Below, piece by piece: positions 49,628 through 57,680 of a stretch of DNA of 64,000 nt. Under the pieces are notes generated by a model, which ran no database searches, had not been told where the DNA came from, and worked only from the letters and a program-made list of their open reading frames with translations. The stretch's first letter is position 1; the number at the start of each line of letters is the position of its first letter. Both the position numbers and the translations under genes were made by a program. The stretch covers positions 19,297 through 83,296 of the forward strand of contig JAGQUX010000009.1 of the NCBI GenBank assembly GCA_020438215.1, in the 5' to 3' direction. This DNA comes from Armatimonadota bacterium (GTDB taxonomy: Bacteria; Armatimonadota; Fimbriimonadia; Fimbriimonadales; Fimbriimonadaceae).

Positions 49628-51157
49628 ATGCCGCTGGTCGGCAAAGTTGGTCGCAAGCGTTTTCGTGCTCGGTTTGCAATGGCGATGGTGTATCTCCTCC
49701 TCATTGCGGGCGCGATCACGACTGTCTATCCCTTCCTGATCATGGTGACAACCGGGTTCAAGGGGCCAACCGACCAGAACGATAACAAGCTTGTGCCCTC
49801 CTATTGGAGTGATAACGAAGAACTCCTCGCCAAATACCGCGACGACAAGTATTCAGGTTCATTAGAACTCATGACCACAATGGGCATCGGTGACAGCGCC
49901 GACACTCAGGGATACGACGAATTCTTGATGAGCTTGCCCCCCGATCAATGGATCGCTGGATTCAAAACGCCGAGTAACCAAGTTACCAGCCGCTTGACCC
50001 AGCGTTGGCAACAGTTTCTTGAAAAGAAATACGGCACGGTTGAGAGTGTCAATGCCGCGTTCAATGAAATCAACGGGGCAATGCAGCTTGTTTCGCCACC
50101 GCCAGAACGACTAGAAATCAAAGGCTGGGAGCCCAAGCTCGACCAAAAATGGAAGGACTGGCTGGAGTTCAAGAACACTCTCCCCGCCGAGTTCCGTATT
50201 CCGATCACTGGGCAACGGCTCTGGCAAGATTATCTGCGTACAGATACAAAAAATCAATTTGATGCCTTACCAGAGGAAGCAAAGGAAGGAGCATCCAAGT
50301 TCGAGGAAATCGCTTACCCTTCGGATCATAAACGTAGGGCACTGATCCTTGACGAGGTTGTTCCGGTTGCGTTCCAATCAGCCGGCACGATCGAGCAGCA
50401 ATGGGAAGCCCAGGGACACGATCTGCCTCTCCCAATCGCTGCGGCGGAAAAGAATCTGGTTGCAACCTCAGAAAAATCGCTCCGGCAAGAATTCACTTGG
50501 CGCAATTACAATTACGTCCTTGATTACGTTTTGATTAATGGTCGTGCCGTCGTCAATACCGCGATTTTCTGCATCCTCACCATCCTTATCCAGCTAACGG
50601 TGAACCCGCTCGCAGCGTACGCCCTCAGCCGATTCCCGATGAAATCGACCGGGAAAATTCTGCTCTTCCTCTTGGCAACGATGGCGTTCCCGGCAGAAGT
50701 CGCGATGATCCCTTCATTCCTTCTTCTCAAAGATCTGGGATTACTCAACACTTTTGCCGCACTTGTACTCCCCACCGCTGCAAGCGGATATATGATCTTC
50801 CTGCTCAAAGGGTTCTTTGATTCCCTACCCCAGGAGGTGTTTGAATCGGGGCAGATCGATGGCGCACCGGAATGGTTGATGATGCTAAAAATCGCCTTTC
50901 CGCTCAGCAAACCAGTGTTTGGATACATGGCCCTGCTCGCCTTCATGGGAGCGTACGGCGCATTCCTCTACGCATTCCTCGTCGCGCAAGACCGAAGCAT
51001 GTGGACACTGATGGTGTTCATCTATCAGCTACAACTCATCGCCCCGCGCGCGGTGATGATGGCGGCAGTCACCATTGCCGCCGTACCAACACTGTTCGTA
51101 TTCCTGGCCGCCCAGCGAGTCATCATGCGGGGGATTGTTCTCCCCGGCGAGCGATAG
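49628..51157 (+). CDS. ABC transporter permease (MalG-like) with a large periplasmic insert
   Basis: A 509-residue inner-membrane permease of the carbohydrate ABC importer family. After a first membrane segment (MVYLLLIAGAITTVYPFLIM) comes an insert of about 230 hydrophilic residues (45-275), then the five other segments and the EAA loop QIDGAPEWLMMLKIAFPLSK that docks the ATPase. Typical MalG-type permeases have about 270-300 residues, so the insert roughly doubles its size. Insert features: Trp- and Glu-rich, no Cys, helical. No binding protein, second permease or ATPase is adjacent, so the substrate is open. It starts 9 bases after pyrD. Confidence 0.85.
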   Translation: MPLVGKVGRKRFRARFAMAMVYLLLIAGAITTVYPFLIMVTTGFKGPTDQNDNKLVPSYWSDNEELLAKYRDDKYSGSLELMTTMGIGDSADTQGYDEFLMSLPPDQWIAGFKTPSNQVTSRLTQRWQQFLEKKYGTVESVNAAFNEINGAMQLVSPPPERLEIKGWEPKLDQKWKDWLEFKNTLPAEFRIPITGQRLWQDYLRTDTKNQFDALPEEAKEGASKFEEIAYPSDHKRRALILDEVVPVAFQSAGTIEQQWEAQGHDLPLPIAAAEKNLVATSEKSLRQEFTWRNYNYVLDYVLINGRAVVNTAIFCILTILIQLTVNPLAAYALSRFPMKSTGKILLFLLATMAFPAEVAMIPSFLLLKDLGLLNTFAALVLPTAASGYMIFLLKGFFDSLPQEVFESGQIDGAPEWLMMLKIAFPLSKPVFGYMALLAFMGAYGAFLYAFLVAQDRSMWTLMVFIYQLQLIAPRAVMMAAVTIAAVPTLFVFLAAQRVIMRGIVLPGER

Positions 51158-51158
51158 G

Positions 51159-52880
51159 TTAGCGCTGCATCGATTCGATCTCGGTAGCGTATTTGTCCTT
51201 CACAACCCGTCGCCGCACCTTGAGGCTCGGTGTGAGCTCACCATCATCAACCGTGAACGATTTGCCAACCAATACATGCTTTTTCACCTTTTCGAAGTCA
51301 GCCAACTGCTTGTTGGCCTTGGCGATCTCTTCTTTGAAAATCGCTTTAACCTCGTCCATTTCCACCAATCGGTGAGTATCTTTCTCGGTGATGCCTTTCG
51401 CTTCGAGTTCATGGGTGAGTCGCTCGAAATTTGGGATGATGAGAGCACAGCAGTACTCCATTCCGTCACCGAGAACCACTGCTTCTTCTACAAAATCGCT
51501 TTCCTTGATCTTGTTCTCTATTGGGAGAGGAGCAACGTTCTTGCCGTTCCCTAAAACCAGGATGTCCTTCTTTCGGTCGGTGATTTTGATGCGACCAGCA
51601 GGATCAAGCTCACCAATATCTCCGGTGTGGAACCACCCTTCCGCGTCAATCGCTGCCTTTGTGTCATCAGGCAGGTTGTAGTATCCAGACATCACAGAAT
51701 CGCCACGTTGAAGAATTTCACCATCTGGTGCAATTTTGATTTCACAACCCCGGATTGGAGGCCCAACCGTTGCCGGATTGATATCCTCGGGCATATTGAG
51801 TGCAGTTGCCGCCGTCGTCTCCGTCAATCCATAACCCTGAAGCACATTCAGGCCAAACGCAATGTAGAACTCGCTCACATGAGGGGACAGAGCCGCGCCA
51901 CCACTGACAAAGAATCGGATGTTGCCGCCCGTTTTCTCCCGAATCTTCGCACCGACAAGCTTGTCAAGCAATCCAGCCAGCGGAGCAAATTCGCCGCGTT
52001 GTTTGGCTAATCCCTGCTTCAAAGCCATGTTGAACAGCTTTTGTTTGATCGGCTTATCTTTCTTGACTGCATCCACAATCCGGGCGCGAACGTTTTCTAG
52101 GAATCGCGGCACACAGAGCATGATCGTCGGCTTGATTCGCATCATGTCTTTGGCAAGCGAAGCCAGGCTCGTCGCATACGCAACAGTTGCCCCAACACCA
52201 ACTGGGAGAGCGTGACCAGCAAACCGCTCATAAACATGGCTCAAAGGAAGGAAGCTCAGGAAAGTGTCGTCCTTTGTGATCGGAATCGTCTCACGGATGT
52301 TCTCGACAAGCGAAACAAAATTCCGATGATCCAGCATCACCCCTTTCGGGCGACCGGTGGTTCCGCTGGTGTAGATGAGAGTAGCCAAATCGAGCCAACC
52401 TGTTTCGTCAATTGACTGATTCCACTCTTCTTTTGTAAGCGTCGAATCTTTAGCAAAGTCGAGCAAGCCCGATTCACCTTTCTCCGGTCGGAGGAGATAA
52501 GTGGTCAGCCCGCTCAATTTTGAAGCCAGCCGAGTATCCAGACACACTGCCGCTTTGGCTCCGGCATCATCGGCAATAAATTGCGATTGATCGGGCGGCA
52601 ACGTCGGATAGATGGGAACAGTGACAATCCCGAGGGTTTGCGCCGCCCAATCTGTCATCGCCCATTCAAAACAAGACTCCCCGAGAATAACCAGTCGATC
52701 ACTGCGCTTCAAGCCCGCCGCGTGAAGTGCCTTTGCATATTCAAAGACCACTTCCCATGCCTGCTCGTAGGTGTAGTCCTTGTACTTGTTCCCCTCAGGA
52801 ACGCGATACGCCAGCTTGCTCCCGTACTGGTGCACCGAGCGCCGGAAAAGCGCACCTAAACTTTCAACCTTTTCACTCAT
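51159..52880 (-). CDS. Long-chain fatty-acid--CoA ligase (AMP-binding)
   Basis: Activates fatty acids to acyl-CoA via acyl-AMP. In 573 residues are the AMP-binding motif LIYTSGTTGRPKGVMLDH, FVSGGAALSPHVSEF, GYGLTETTAATALN and HTGDIGELDPAGRIKITDRKK leading to DILVLGNGKNVAP. It is of the FadD15-like long-chain group, with a C-terminal lid as expected. It begins 15 bases after the rhodanese gene on the same strand, so they share a transcript. Convergent with the ABC permease gene. Confidence 0.92.
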   Translation of the reverse strand: MSEKVESLGALFRRSVHQYGSKLAYRVPEGNKYKDYTYEQAWEVVFEYAKALHAAGLKRSDRLVILGESCFEWAMTDWAAQTLGIVTVPIYPTLPPDQSQFIADDAGAKAAVCLDTRLASKLSGLTTYLLRPEKGESGLLDFAKDSTLTKEEWNQSIDETGWLDLATLIYTSGTTGRPKGVMLDHRNFVSLVENIRETIPITKDDTFLSFLPLSHVYERFAGHALPVGVGATVAYATSLASLAKDMMRIKPTIMLCVPRFLENVRARIVDAVKKDKPIKQKLFNMALKQGLAKQRGEFAPLAGLLDKLVGAKIREKTGGNIRFFVSGGAALSPHVSEFYIAFGLNVLQGYGLTETTAATALNMPEDINPATVGPPIRGCEIKIAPDGEILQRGDSVMSGYYNLPDDTKAAIDAEGWFHTGDIGELDPAGRIKITDRKKDILVLGNGKNVAPLPIENKIKESDFVEEAVVLGDGMEYCCALIIPNFERLTHELEAKGITEKDTHRLVEMDEVKAIFKEEIAKANKQLADFEKVKKHVLVGKSFTVDDGELTPSLKVRRRVVKDKYATEIESMQR

Positions 52881-52895
52881 AAAACTTCTTTCCCT

Positions 52896-53267
52896 TTACG
52901 ACTCGACTTTGCCACCCGTCTCAACATAACGAGTCCAGCCACCGGCAAGGCTCAATGCTTCCTCAAAGCCCATTTCCAGCAAAACCTTCGCCGCCATTGC
53001 GCTACGGTGCCCTCCCCCACAATAACACACGAACTTCTGACTTCGATCCTGCATTCGCTCGTCGCGCTTATAATGCTCCAAATCGGCACGCACTTCTAGG
53101 AATCCACGCGGGATATTGATCGCCCCCGGAATATGACCATCCGAGTATTCGTCCGGCTCTCGTACGTCTAACAAAACGTACTCCGAATAGTCCGGAAGGT
53201 CTTCTACGGCAATCTCTTTCACCGATTGCAAAGCTTCCTGGACATAATCGTGGAGCGATTTCGGCAT
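52896..53267 (-). CDS. Rhodanese-like domain protein
   Basis: A 123-residue single-domain sulfurtransferase-like protein. VLLDVREPDEYSDGHIPGAI NIP is the N-terminal rhodanese signature, and FVCYCGGGHRSAMAAKVLLE holds the active-site loop Cys-Gly-Gly-Gly-His-Arg. The Cys is present, so it may be active. ATG 53267 overlaps the start of the divergent gene by two bases. A -10-like TATCGT lies 6 bases before it, inside the other gene. Confidence 0.9.
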   Translation of the reverse strand: MPKSLHDYVQEALQSVKEIAVEDLPDYSEYVLLDVREPDEYSDGHIPGAINIPRGFLEVRADLEHYKRDERMQDRSQKFVCYCGGGHRSAMAAKVLLEMGFEEALSLAGGWTRYVETGGKVES

Positions 53268-55104
53268 GATGAAACGATACCAGAGCGCGATTTTCTTTGT
53301 CCTTGCTTCTGCATCGGCTTTGGCGCAATACGATATTCCCAACTTTCCGGAGATCAAATACGCGCCGGCGGCCCAGCGCAACTGGATATCCGAGCGTGTG
53401 ACCCCGCGCGCGAAGGTGTATCGTGGCCCAGCGGAAAACCAAGTCTCGCTTGATAACGGGCTTCTTCGGCGCACATTTCTCGTGAATCCCGAGCCGATCA
53501 GTCTCCAAACCTCGATGCGAAGCGGGGAGATTATTGCGAGCGAAGCGGCTCCTGAACTTCAAATTACGATTGATGGCAGGACGTACACGCTCGGACAGCA
53601 GGACATTGCCCAGCCAGATTCTTGGAGGCTGTTTGATATGGCTCTCATTCGCATCCAGCGCGATTTCAAATGGACCGGTGAAGGTGCTCTCCAAAGCGCG
53701 GTTTGGCCAACCGGCGGTGCGGGTTTGCGATTCCGCTACGCCAACAGCCGGCTCAGCGGAGTCATTGTTGATGTTGAGCACGAGCTTTACGACATGATTC
53801 CGGTTCTAGGGAAGCGGGTTCAGGTTCGGAACACGGGTCGGATTCCGATTCGAGTGGATTCCATTTCTCTCGAACTCGGTGCACTGGATGCAGACTCCAA
53901 AGCTGAGCGCGTTTCTAATATTGCCATGCCAGGCACTGGCTTATCTCCCATGGAGAAAAAGTACGCAGTTGGTCTGATTCTCCGTCCGGGGGATATTTAC
54001 ATAAGTCCGCAAATTTTGACGGTTGCGGACTCAAATCAACCATTTGCTTGGCAGAAAATCTGGACGTATCTAGCCCCGTGGACGAGTACCAACTCCGTTC
54101 TCTACTCTCCGCGAGATTGGACAGAATCGAACCTGAAGCAAGCACAAACCTTAGGCGTGGATGCCCTCACCGTCACGACTTCAGATGATGTTGCCAATTA
54201 TCCTGAGCTGGACTACAGCATTTCTCGAAACCTTGGCCTCCGCGCGATTTTGAAAACTCCCATCGGGCCAGGAAAACTGGGTGCCGATTTCTGTTGGCTC
54301 AGCCGCGATGGAAAGGATCTCTACAACCGTCTGCTTTCGGTCACTTCGAACTCCGGCACGCCGGGCATCTGGATGACTGACCCCCATCCGATTTACTCCT
54401 GTGATGGCATCGGCCACCCTGGTCACCAAAACGAGCAAGATTCGCTCGTCAATCAGCGTTGGGCCCTGAAGTCACTGTGGAACACATCCATGCGCCTGAA
54501 CAAGACTTCTTTTGCCACCACAAACTCGCTCATGGATGGCACGCGTGCGGTTGCTATCGCCCCGCCGGATGAGATCAAATCCGCCCGCGCCTTTCGAGAA
54601 TGGCTCGCTCCCCAAGTCAAGTCTCTGCCACCGGGCGCACTGCTGGTCACAATTCCGCTCATCAACTTGAGTGATGCTGAATTCGATAACTGGGTATCGA
54701 CCGCTCTTGGATTCGGTGTCAGCGTGGAATTCGATGTTGCCGAGCTCAGCAAATGGCAAATGGATCGGTTTGGAGCACGCATGAAGTGGTTCCGACAGCA
54801 TCAGGCATTGCTGACTAGCTTCACCCAGCATCTCAAGTCGCCGAATGCTGATGCCGTCTTCCACTATCTGCCCGACACTGCCGATCTCGGTCAGGGTATG
54901 CTTTGTATTTGGAATCCAAGCGATAAGACAGAGCAGCTTTCGTTCAATATCCCGCTCGGAAACTCCGGATTGATGGGGCGCGTGACTGCCAGCGACAATC
55001 GTGCTCGAAAGTTTCCCGCGACTGTTGATCGACAAGGGAACACAACATTCACGCTAGATGCCGCGCCGGGATTCAACTGGGTGCATTTCCGGAGTGCGAA
55101 TTAG
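53266..55104 (+). CDS. Secreted protein of unknown function, possibly glycoside-hydrolase-like
   Basis: A 612-residue exported protein (signal MMKRYQSAIFFVLASASALA, cleaved before QYD). An N-terminal beta-sandwich region (to about 230, with VRNTGRIPIRVDSISLELGA) is followed by an alpha/beta region (WTESNLKQAQTLGVDALTVT... LGLRAILKTPIGPG... GIWMTDPHP) and a C-terminal beta domain. This layout recalls GH36/GH27-type alpha-galactosidases, with WMTDPHP possibly at a strand end near the active site. The match is weak and I give no specific activity. GGAG lies ten bases before ATG 53266; its start overlaps the divergent rhodanese gene. Confidence 0.7.
   Translation: MMKRYQSAIFFVLASASALAQYDIPNFPEIKYAPAAQRNWISERVTPRAKVYRGPAENQVSLDNGLLRRTFLVNPEPISLQTSMRSGEIIASEAAPELQITIDGRTYTLGQQDIAQPDSWRLFDMALIRIQRDFKWTGEGALQSAVWPTGGAGLRFRYANSRLSGVIVDVEHELYDMIPVLGKRVQVRNTGRIPIRVDSISLELGALDADSKAERVSNIAMPGTGLSPMEKKYAVGLILRPGDIYISPQILTVADSNQPFAWQKIWTYLAPWTSTNSVLYSPRDWTESNLKQAQTLGVDALTVTTSDDVANYPELDYSISRNLGLRAILKTPIGPGKLGADFCWLSRDGKDLYNRLLSVTSNSGTPGIWMTDPHPIYSCDGIGHPGHQNEQDSLVNQRWALKSLWNTSMRLNKTSFATTNSLMDGTRAVAIAPPDEIKSARAFREWLAPQVKSLPPGALLVTIPLINLSDAEFDNWVSTALGFGVSVEFDVAELSKWQMDRFGARMKWFRQHQALLTSFTQHLKSPNADAVFHYLPDTADLGQGMLCIWNPSDKTEQLSFNIPLGNSGLMGRVTASDNRARKFPATVDRQGNTTFTLDAAPGFNWVHFRSAN
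53274..53279 (-). promoter_or_regulatory. Candidate -10 element of the rhodanese-ligase operon
   Basis: TATCGT on the reverse strand lies 6 bases before the ATG at 53267, with AGGACA 18 bases further up (four of six to the -35 consensus). It sits within codons 3-5 of the divergent secreted-protein gene. Confidence 0.45.
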
Positions 55105-56411
55105 AGCAGATTCCGCTCTTTCACGCGCAAGTATGCGCCAACTAGTGCCGCGCTCAAATCTTGTGGCTCAGCGTCAATGGATTCAACGCCTTTGGTGAAA
55201 AGGCGCATCTCCGCCCGCCGCCGATCGACCTTGTACCAAGTTGCCGCCGCCCGATCATAAAGCTGTTGATCAGAGCCGACTTTCGCTACCGCCAGCTCCT
55301 TGATGTGCGGATCGCTGACCCGGACCACAAAGATCAGATGTCGTCGCCGAAGCGGTTCCAGGGCCTGAGCAATCTCATTCGCTTGATCGTAGTTCTCTGC
55401 ATCGGTGAAGAGGATAATCAGCGACCGGCGCTTGTTCCTCTTCGCTAAGTAGCTCAGCGCGCCGATGTAGTCACTTTGTACTGGTTCGGCACTGACATCG
55501 TAAAGCGAATCCATGATCATCGCGATCTGGTGCTTGCCTTTCTTCGGGACAACATACCGCTGAACAACATCGTTGAACAGCAGCATTCCCATCTGATCAC
55601 CAGCTCGGTTCGCCGCGTGGAGGAGCATCAAGCAGGCATCCAAACAGTAATCCAGCTTACGAACGCCATCGACTTCGCTCAGCATTTGCCGACCAACATC
55701 CACGCACACCATGACGGTCTGGTTGCTCTCTTGTTCGTAGTTTTTGACCACTAACTTCCCGCGCCGCGCGGAAGCTTTCCAGTCAATCTTGCGGAAGTCG
55801 TCTTCGTGGTAATCCCGGAGAGACTCAAACTCGGTGCCAATCCCTTTGGCTCGCGATCGACGAATCCCCATGTGCTTCATCGACCCTTTCTGATCAAGAA
55901 GGTCGAACTCTCGCACCGCTTGAACATTCGGATAAACCCGAACCGGCGCGCTGTTTTCCAGCTTCTTTTGGATCGTGCAAAGCCCAAAAGGAGCGAGAAA
56001 CCGAACGTAGGTGCCGTCGAATTGGTATTCCCCTCGAGTTCGCGGAGTGACGTGATAGCTCACCATGTGCATTCGCCCGGGCTCAAGATCAAGGCGTTGT
56101 TGCTGGTCTGTTGTCTCCATGACATCCGGAACTTCATCACGGAACCACAGAGTCATGCTGTTCATAGTCAGGTTCTCGATCACCAATCGGATACGGTTGC
56201 TCGTGTTCACCGATAGCACAGGATCATGCCACCGCTTGACGCGAACAACTTCCCAATTCTTTGCCAATCGGAAAGTGACGTACATCGCAATGCAAAGAAA
56301 GAGCGTATAAGCAATGGAGACCAATTCAAAACGCGGAATGATTGCTCCTACCAAAGCCAAAGGAATGGAAAGAGCGAGCAGAAACCAAAATCGGGGACTG
56401 GGAATCAACAT
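55101..56411 (-). CDS. DUF58-family protein
   Basis: A 436-residue protein with two N-terminal membrane segments (FWFLLALSIPLALVGAIIP, VSIAYTLFLCIAMYVTF), a beta domain and the DUF58 core EFESLRDYHEDDFRKIDWKA with SARRGKLVVKNYEQE, leading into a vWA-like fold (MVCVDVGRQM, FTDAENYDQ). DUF58 proteins are usually encoded with MoxR ATPases; none is adjacent. Convergent with the previous gene (4-bp overlap). The start ATG 56411 is preceded by no clear ribosome binding site. Confidence 0.9.
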   Translation of the reverse strand: MLIPSPRFWFLLALSIPLALVGAIIPRFELVSIAYTLFLCIAMYVTFRLAKNWEVVRVKRWHDPVLSVNTSNRIRLVIENLTMNSMTLWFRDEVPDVMETTDQQQRLDLEPGRMHMVSYHVTPRTRGEYQFDGTYVRFLAPFGLCTIQKKLENSAPVRVYPNVQAVREFDLLDQKGSMKHMGIRRSRAKGIGTEFESLRDYHEDDFRKIDWKASARRGKLVVKNYEQESNQTVMVCVDVGRQMLSEVDGVRKLDYCLDACLMLLHAANRAGDQMGMLLFNDVVQRYVVPKKGKHQIAMIMDSLYDVSAEPVQSDYIGALSYLAKRNKRRSLIILFTDAENYDQANEIAQALEPLRRRHLIFVVRVSDPHIKELAVAKVGSDQQLYDRAAATWYKVDRRRAEMRLFTKGVESIDAEPQDLSAALVGAYLRVKERNLL

Positions 56412-56427
56412 TTCGTCGCGCGTTTGG

Positions 56428-56433
56428 TAGCAT
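56428..56433 (+). promoter_or_regulatory. Candidate -10 element of the RDD gene
   Basis: TAGCAT lies 7 bases before GTG 56441 and overlaps the alternative ATG 56432, the same arrangement as before the NlpC/P60 gene. Confidence 0.4.
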
Positions 56434-56440
56434 GATACTC

Positions 56441-57187
56441 GTGCATGATCGTTTATACGTTCTGACGCCAGAAAAGACGATTGTCAATTACACCGTTGCG
56501 GGAATTTCTGCACGCATCGGAGCACATCTTGTCGATCTCCTGATTTGCTTCGGAGCTACGATCGCGATCTCTCTACTTGTCAGCGTTGTCGGATGGGTAA
56601 TTCCAGAAGGATTGCTCGCACTCTTCATGGGATTGTTCATCACCTTTGGGATTTTCGCTTATTTCATCCTGATGGAAGCATATTGCCAAGGCCAAACCCT
56701 CGGAAAACGATCAGCTGGTATCAGGGTTTTGATGTCCGATGGCACCCCTATCACCCCACGGGCGGCAATGCTCCGGAACCTTCTCCGCCTCGGTGACTTT
56801 ATGCCGATGCTGTATATGACCGGCATTATCAGCATCATGGTTAACCAGCGAGCACAACGGCTCGGTGATATGTTCGCTGATACCGTTGTTGTTCGCACTA
56901 GCCGCAAGATCGAGGGCTTCAGTGCCGCCCCGCACCGTGCCGGAATTCATCCGCTCGAGCACACGATCGGTGACCTTGGGGGAATGACTCTCGCCGAATA
57001 CATTGCGATCAAACGACTTTGCGACCGATTCCCCTACTTGCCCCAACCAGAACAGGTACGGAGCATCCAATCTATCTGGATTCCATTTGCCGAAGAGAAA
57101 GGCATCCATATGCTCCCCGACAAGCATCCGATCTATCAGATGGAAGCTGTCGTGATGAAATATGGGCGTCTGCATAAGTTGGTGTGA
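56441..57187 (+). CDS. RDD-family membrane protein
   Basis: A 248-residue protein. The RDD domain spans about residues 17-150, with AGISARIGAHLVDLLICFGA (the Arg and Asp-Asp-like signature region), MEAYCQGQTLGKRSAGIRVL and VNQRAQRLGDMFADTVVVR; it has three to four membrane segments. The C-terminal about 90 residues are soluble and contain LAEYIAIKRLCDRFPYLPQP. RDD proteins are thought to be transporters or regulators, with no fixed substrate. The start is GTG 56441 (leaderless) or ATG 56432. Confidence 0.85.
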   Translation: MHDRLYVLTPEKTIVNYTVAGISARIGAHLVDLLICFGATIAISLLVSVVGWVIPEGLLALFMGLFITFGIFAYFILMEAYCQGQTLGKRSAGIRVLMSDGTPITPRAAMLRNLLRLGDFMPMLYMTGIISIMVNQRAQRLGDMFADTVVVRTSRKIEGFSAAPHRAGIHPLEHTIGDLGGMTLAEYIAIKRLCDRFPYLPQPEQVRSIQSIWIPFAEEKGIHMLPDKHPIYQMEAVVMKYGRLHKLV

Positions 57188-57234
57188 ATTTTTTTGGCGT
57201 TAGCGGCAGTCTCCTGTAACATAGGGATAGCCTC

Positions 57235-57462
57235 ATGGTTCTTGATCAAGAAATCCGAACCTACCACGAGCAAATGACTGCTCTTCTGCCCCACGCAGGC
57301 AAATTCGTCCTCATCAAAGGATCCAGTGTTCTGGGGATTTACGAAAATCTCTCGGATGCGCTGACAACAGGCCACGAGAAACTTGGCTTTGAACCATTCT
57401 TTGTACGCGAAATTCGGCCCGACGATCCCATCGAAAAAGCAGGCTCTTTGCACCTTTATTAA
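57235..57462 (+). CDS. Small DUF5678-like protein (75 aa)
   Basis: A 75-residue soluble protein: GKFVLIKGSSVLGIYENLSD followed by ALTTGHEKLGFEPFFVREI. This resembles DUF5678-type small proteins (a short beta-beta-alpha-beta unit with 'G-x-V-L-I-x-G' and a late Phe-x-Val-x-x-Ile). TAACAT lies 12 bases before the ATG and AGGGATAG between. Function unknown. Confidence 0.65.
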   Translation: MVLDQEIRTYHEQMTALLPHAGKFVLIKGSSVLGIYENLSDALTTGHEKLGFEPFFVREIRPDDPIEKAGSLHLY

Positions 57463-57680
57463 GGGTGTGGAGAGGTCCAGGAAAACCATGGGGAGAACTG
57501 TGGGGGTCCGTGGGGGACAGATGTTGGGAAGTTTTTTGGGGGAGAATTCTTGATGTATTACCCTCGGTTTTCCATGGGTTTCCGTTCAGTTCAACTGAAC
57601 CTATGAAATTAGGGTTTTCCCGCTTATCCCCACGTTAACAATAATAAAATGAATTTAACTTAAAGAACAATTTTCTTTTT
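57463..57680. other. Non-coding gap upstream of recF
   Basis: A 218-base gap. Its left part is G-rich on the forward strand (repeated GTGGGGG and TTGGGGG-like runs). In the middle is a perfect 8-base inverted repeat, and on the right TTATCCCCA (57624-57632, one base from the DnaA box TTATCCACA), followed by about 50 AT-rich bases up to the recF ATG. No coding frame or terminator is evident. Confidence 0.55.
57584..57600. promoter_or_regulatory. Operator-like palindrome upstream of recF
   Basis: GTTCAGTT-C-AACTGAAC is a perfect 17-base palindrome with one central base, of the size bound by dimeric repressors. It lies 80 bases before the recF start. The binding protein is unknown. Confidence 0.4.

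Noticed and set aside
57463..57680. Chromosomal replication origin upstream of recF
   Set aside because: Only one near-consensus DnaA box (TTATCCCCA) is visible and dnaA and dnaN are absent; a functional origin normally has a cluster of boxes. Kept only as a structured gap.
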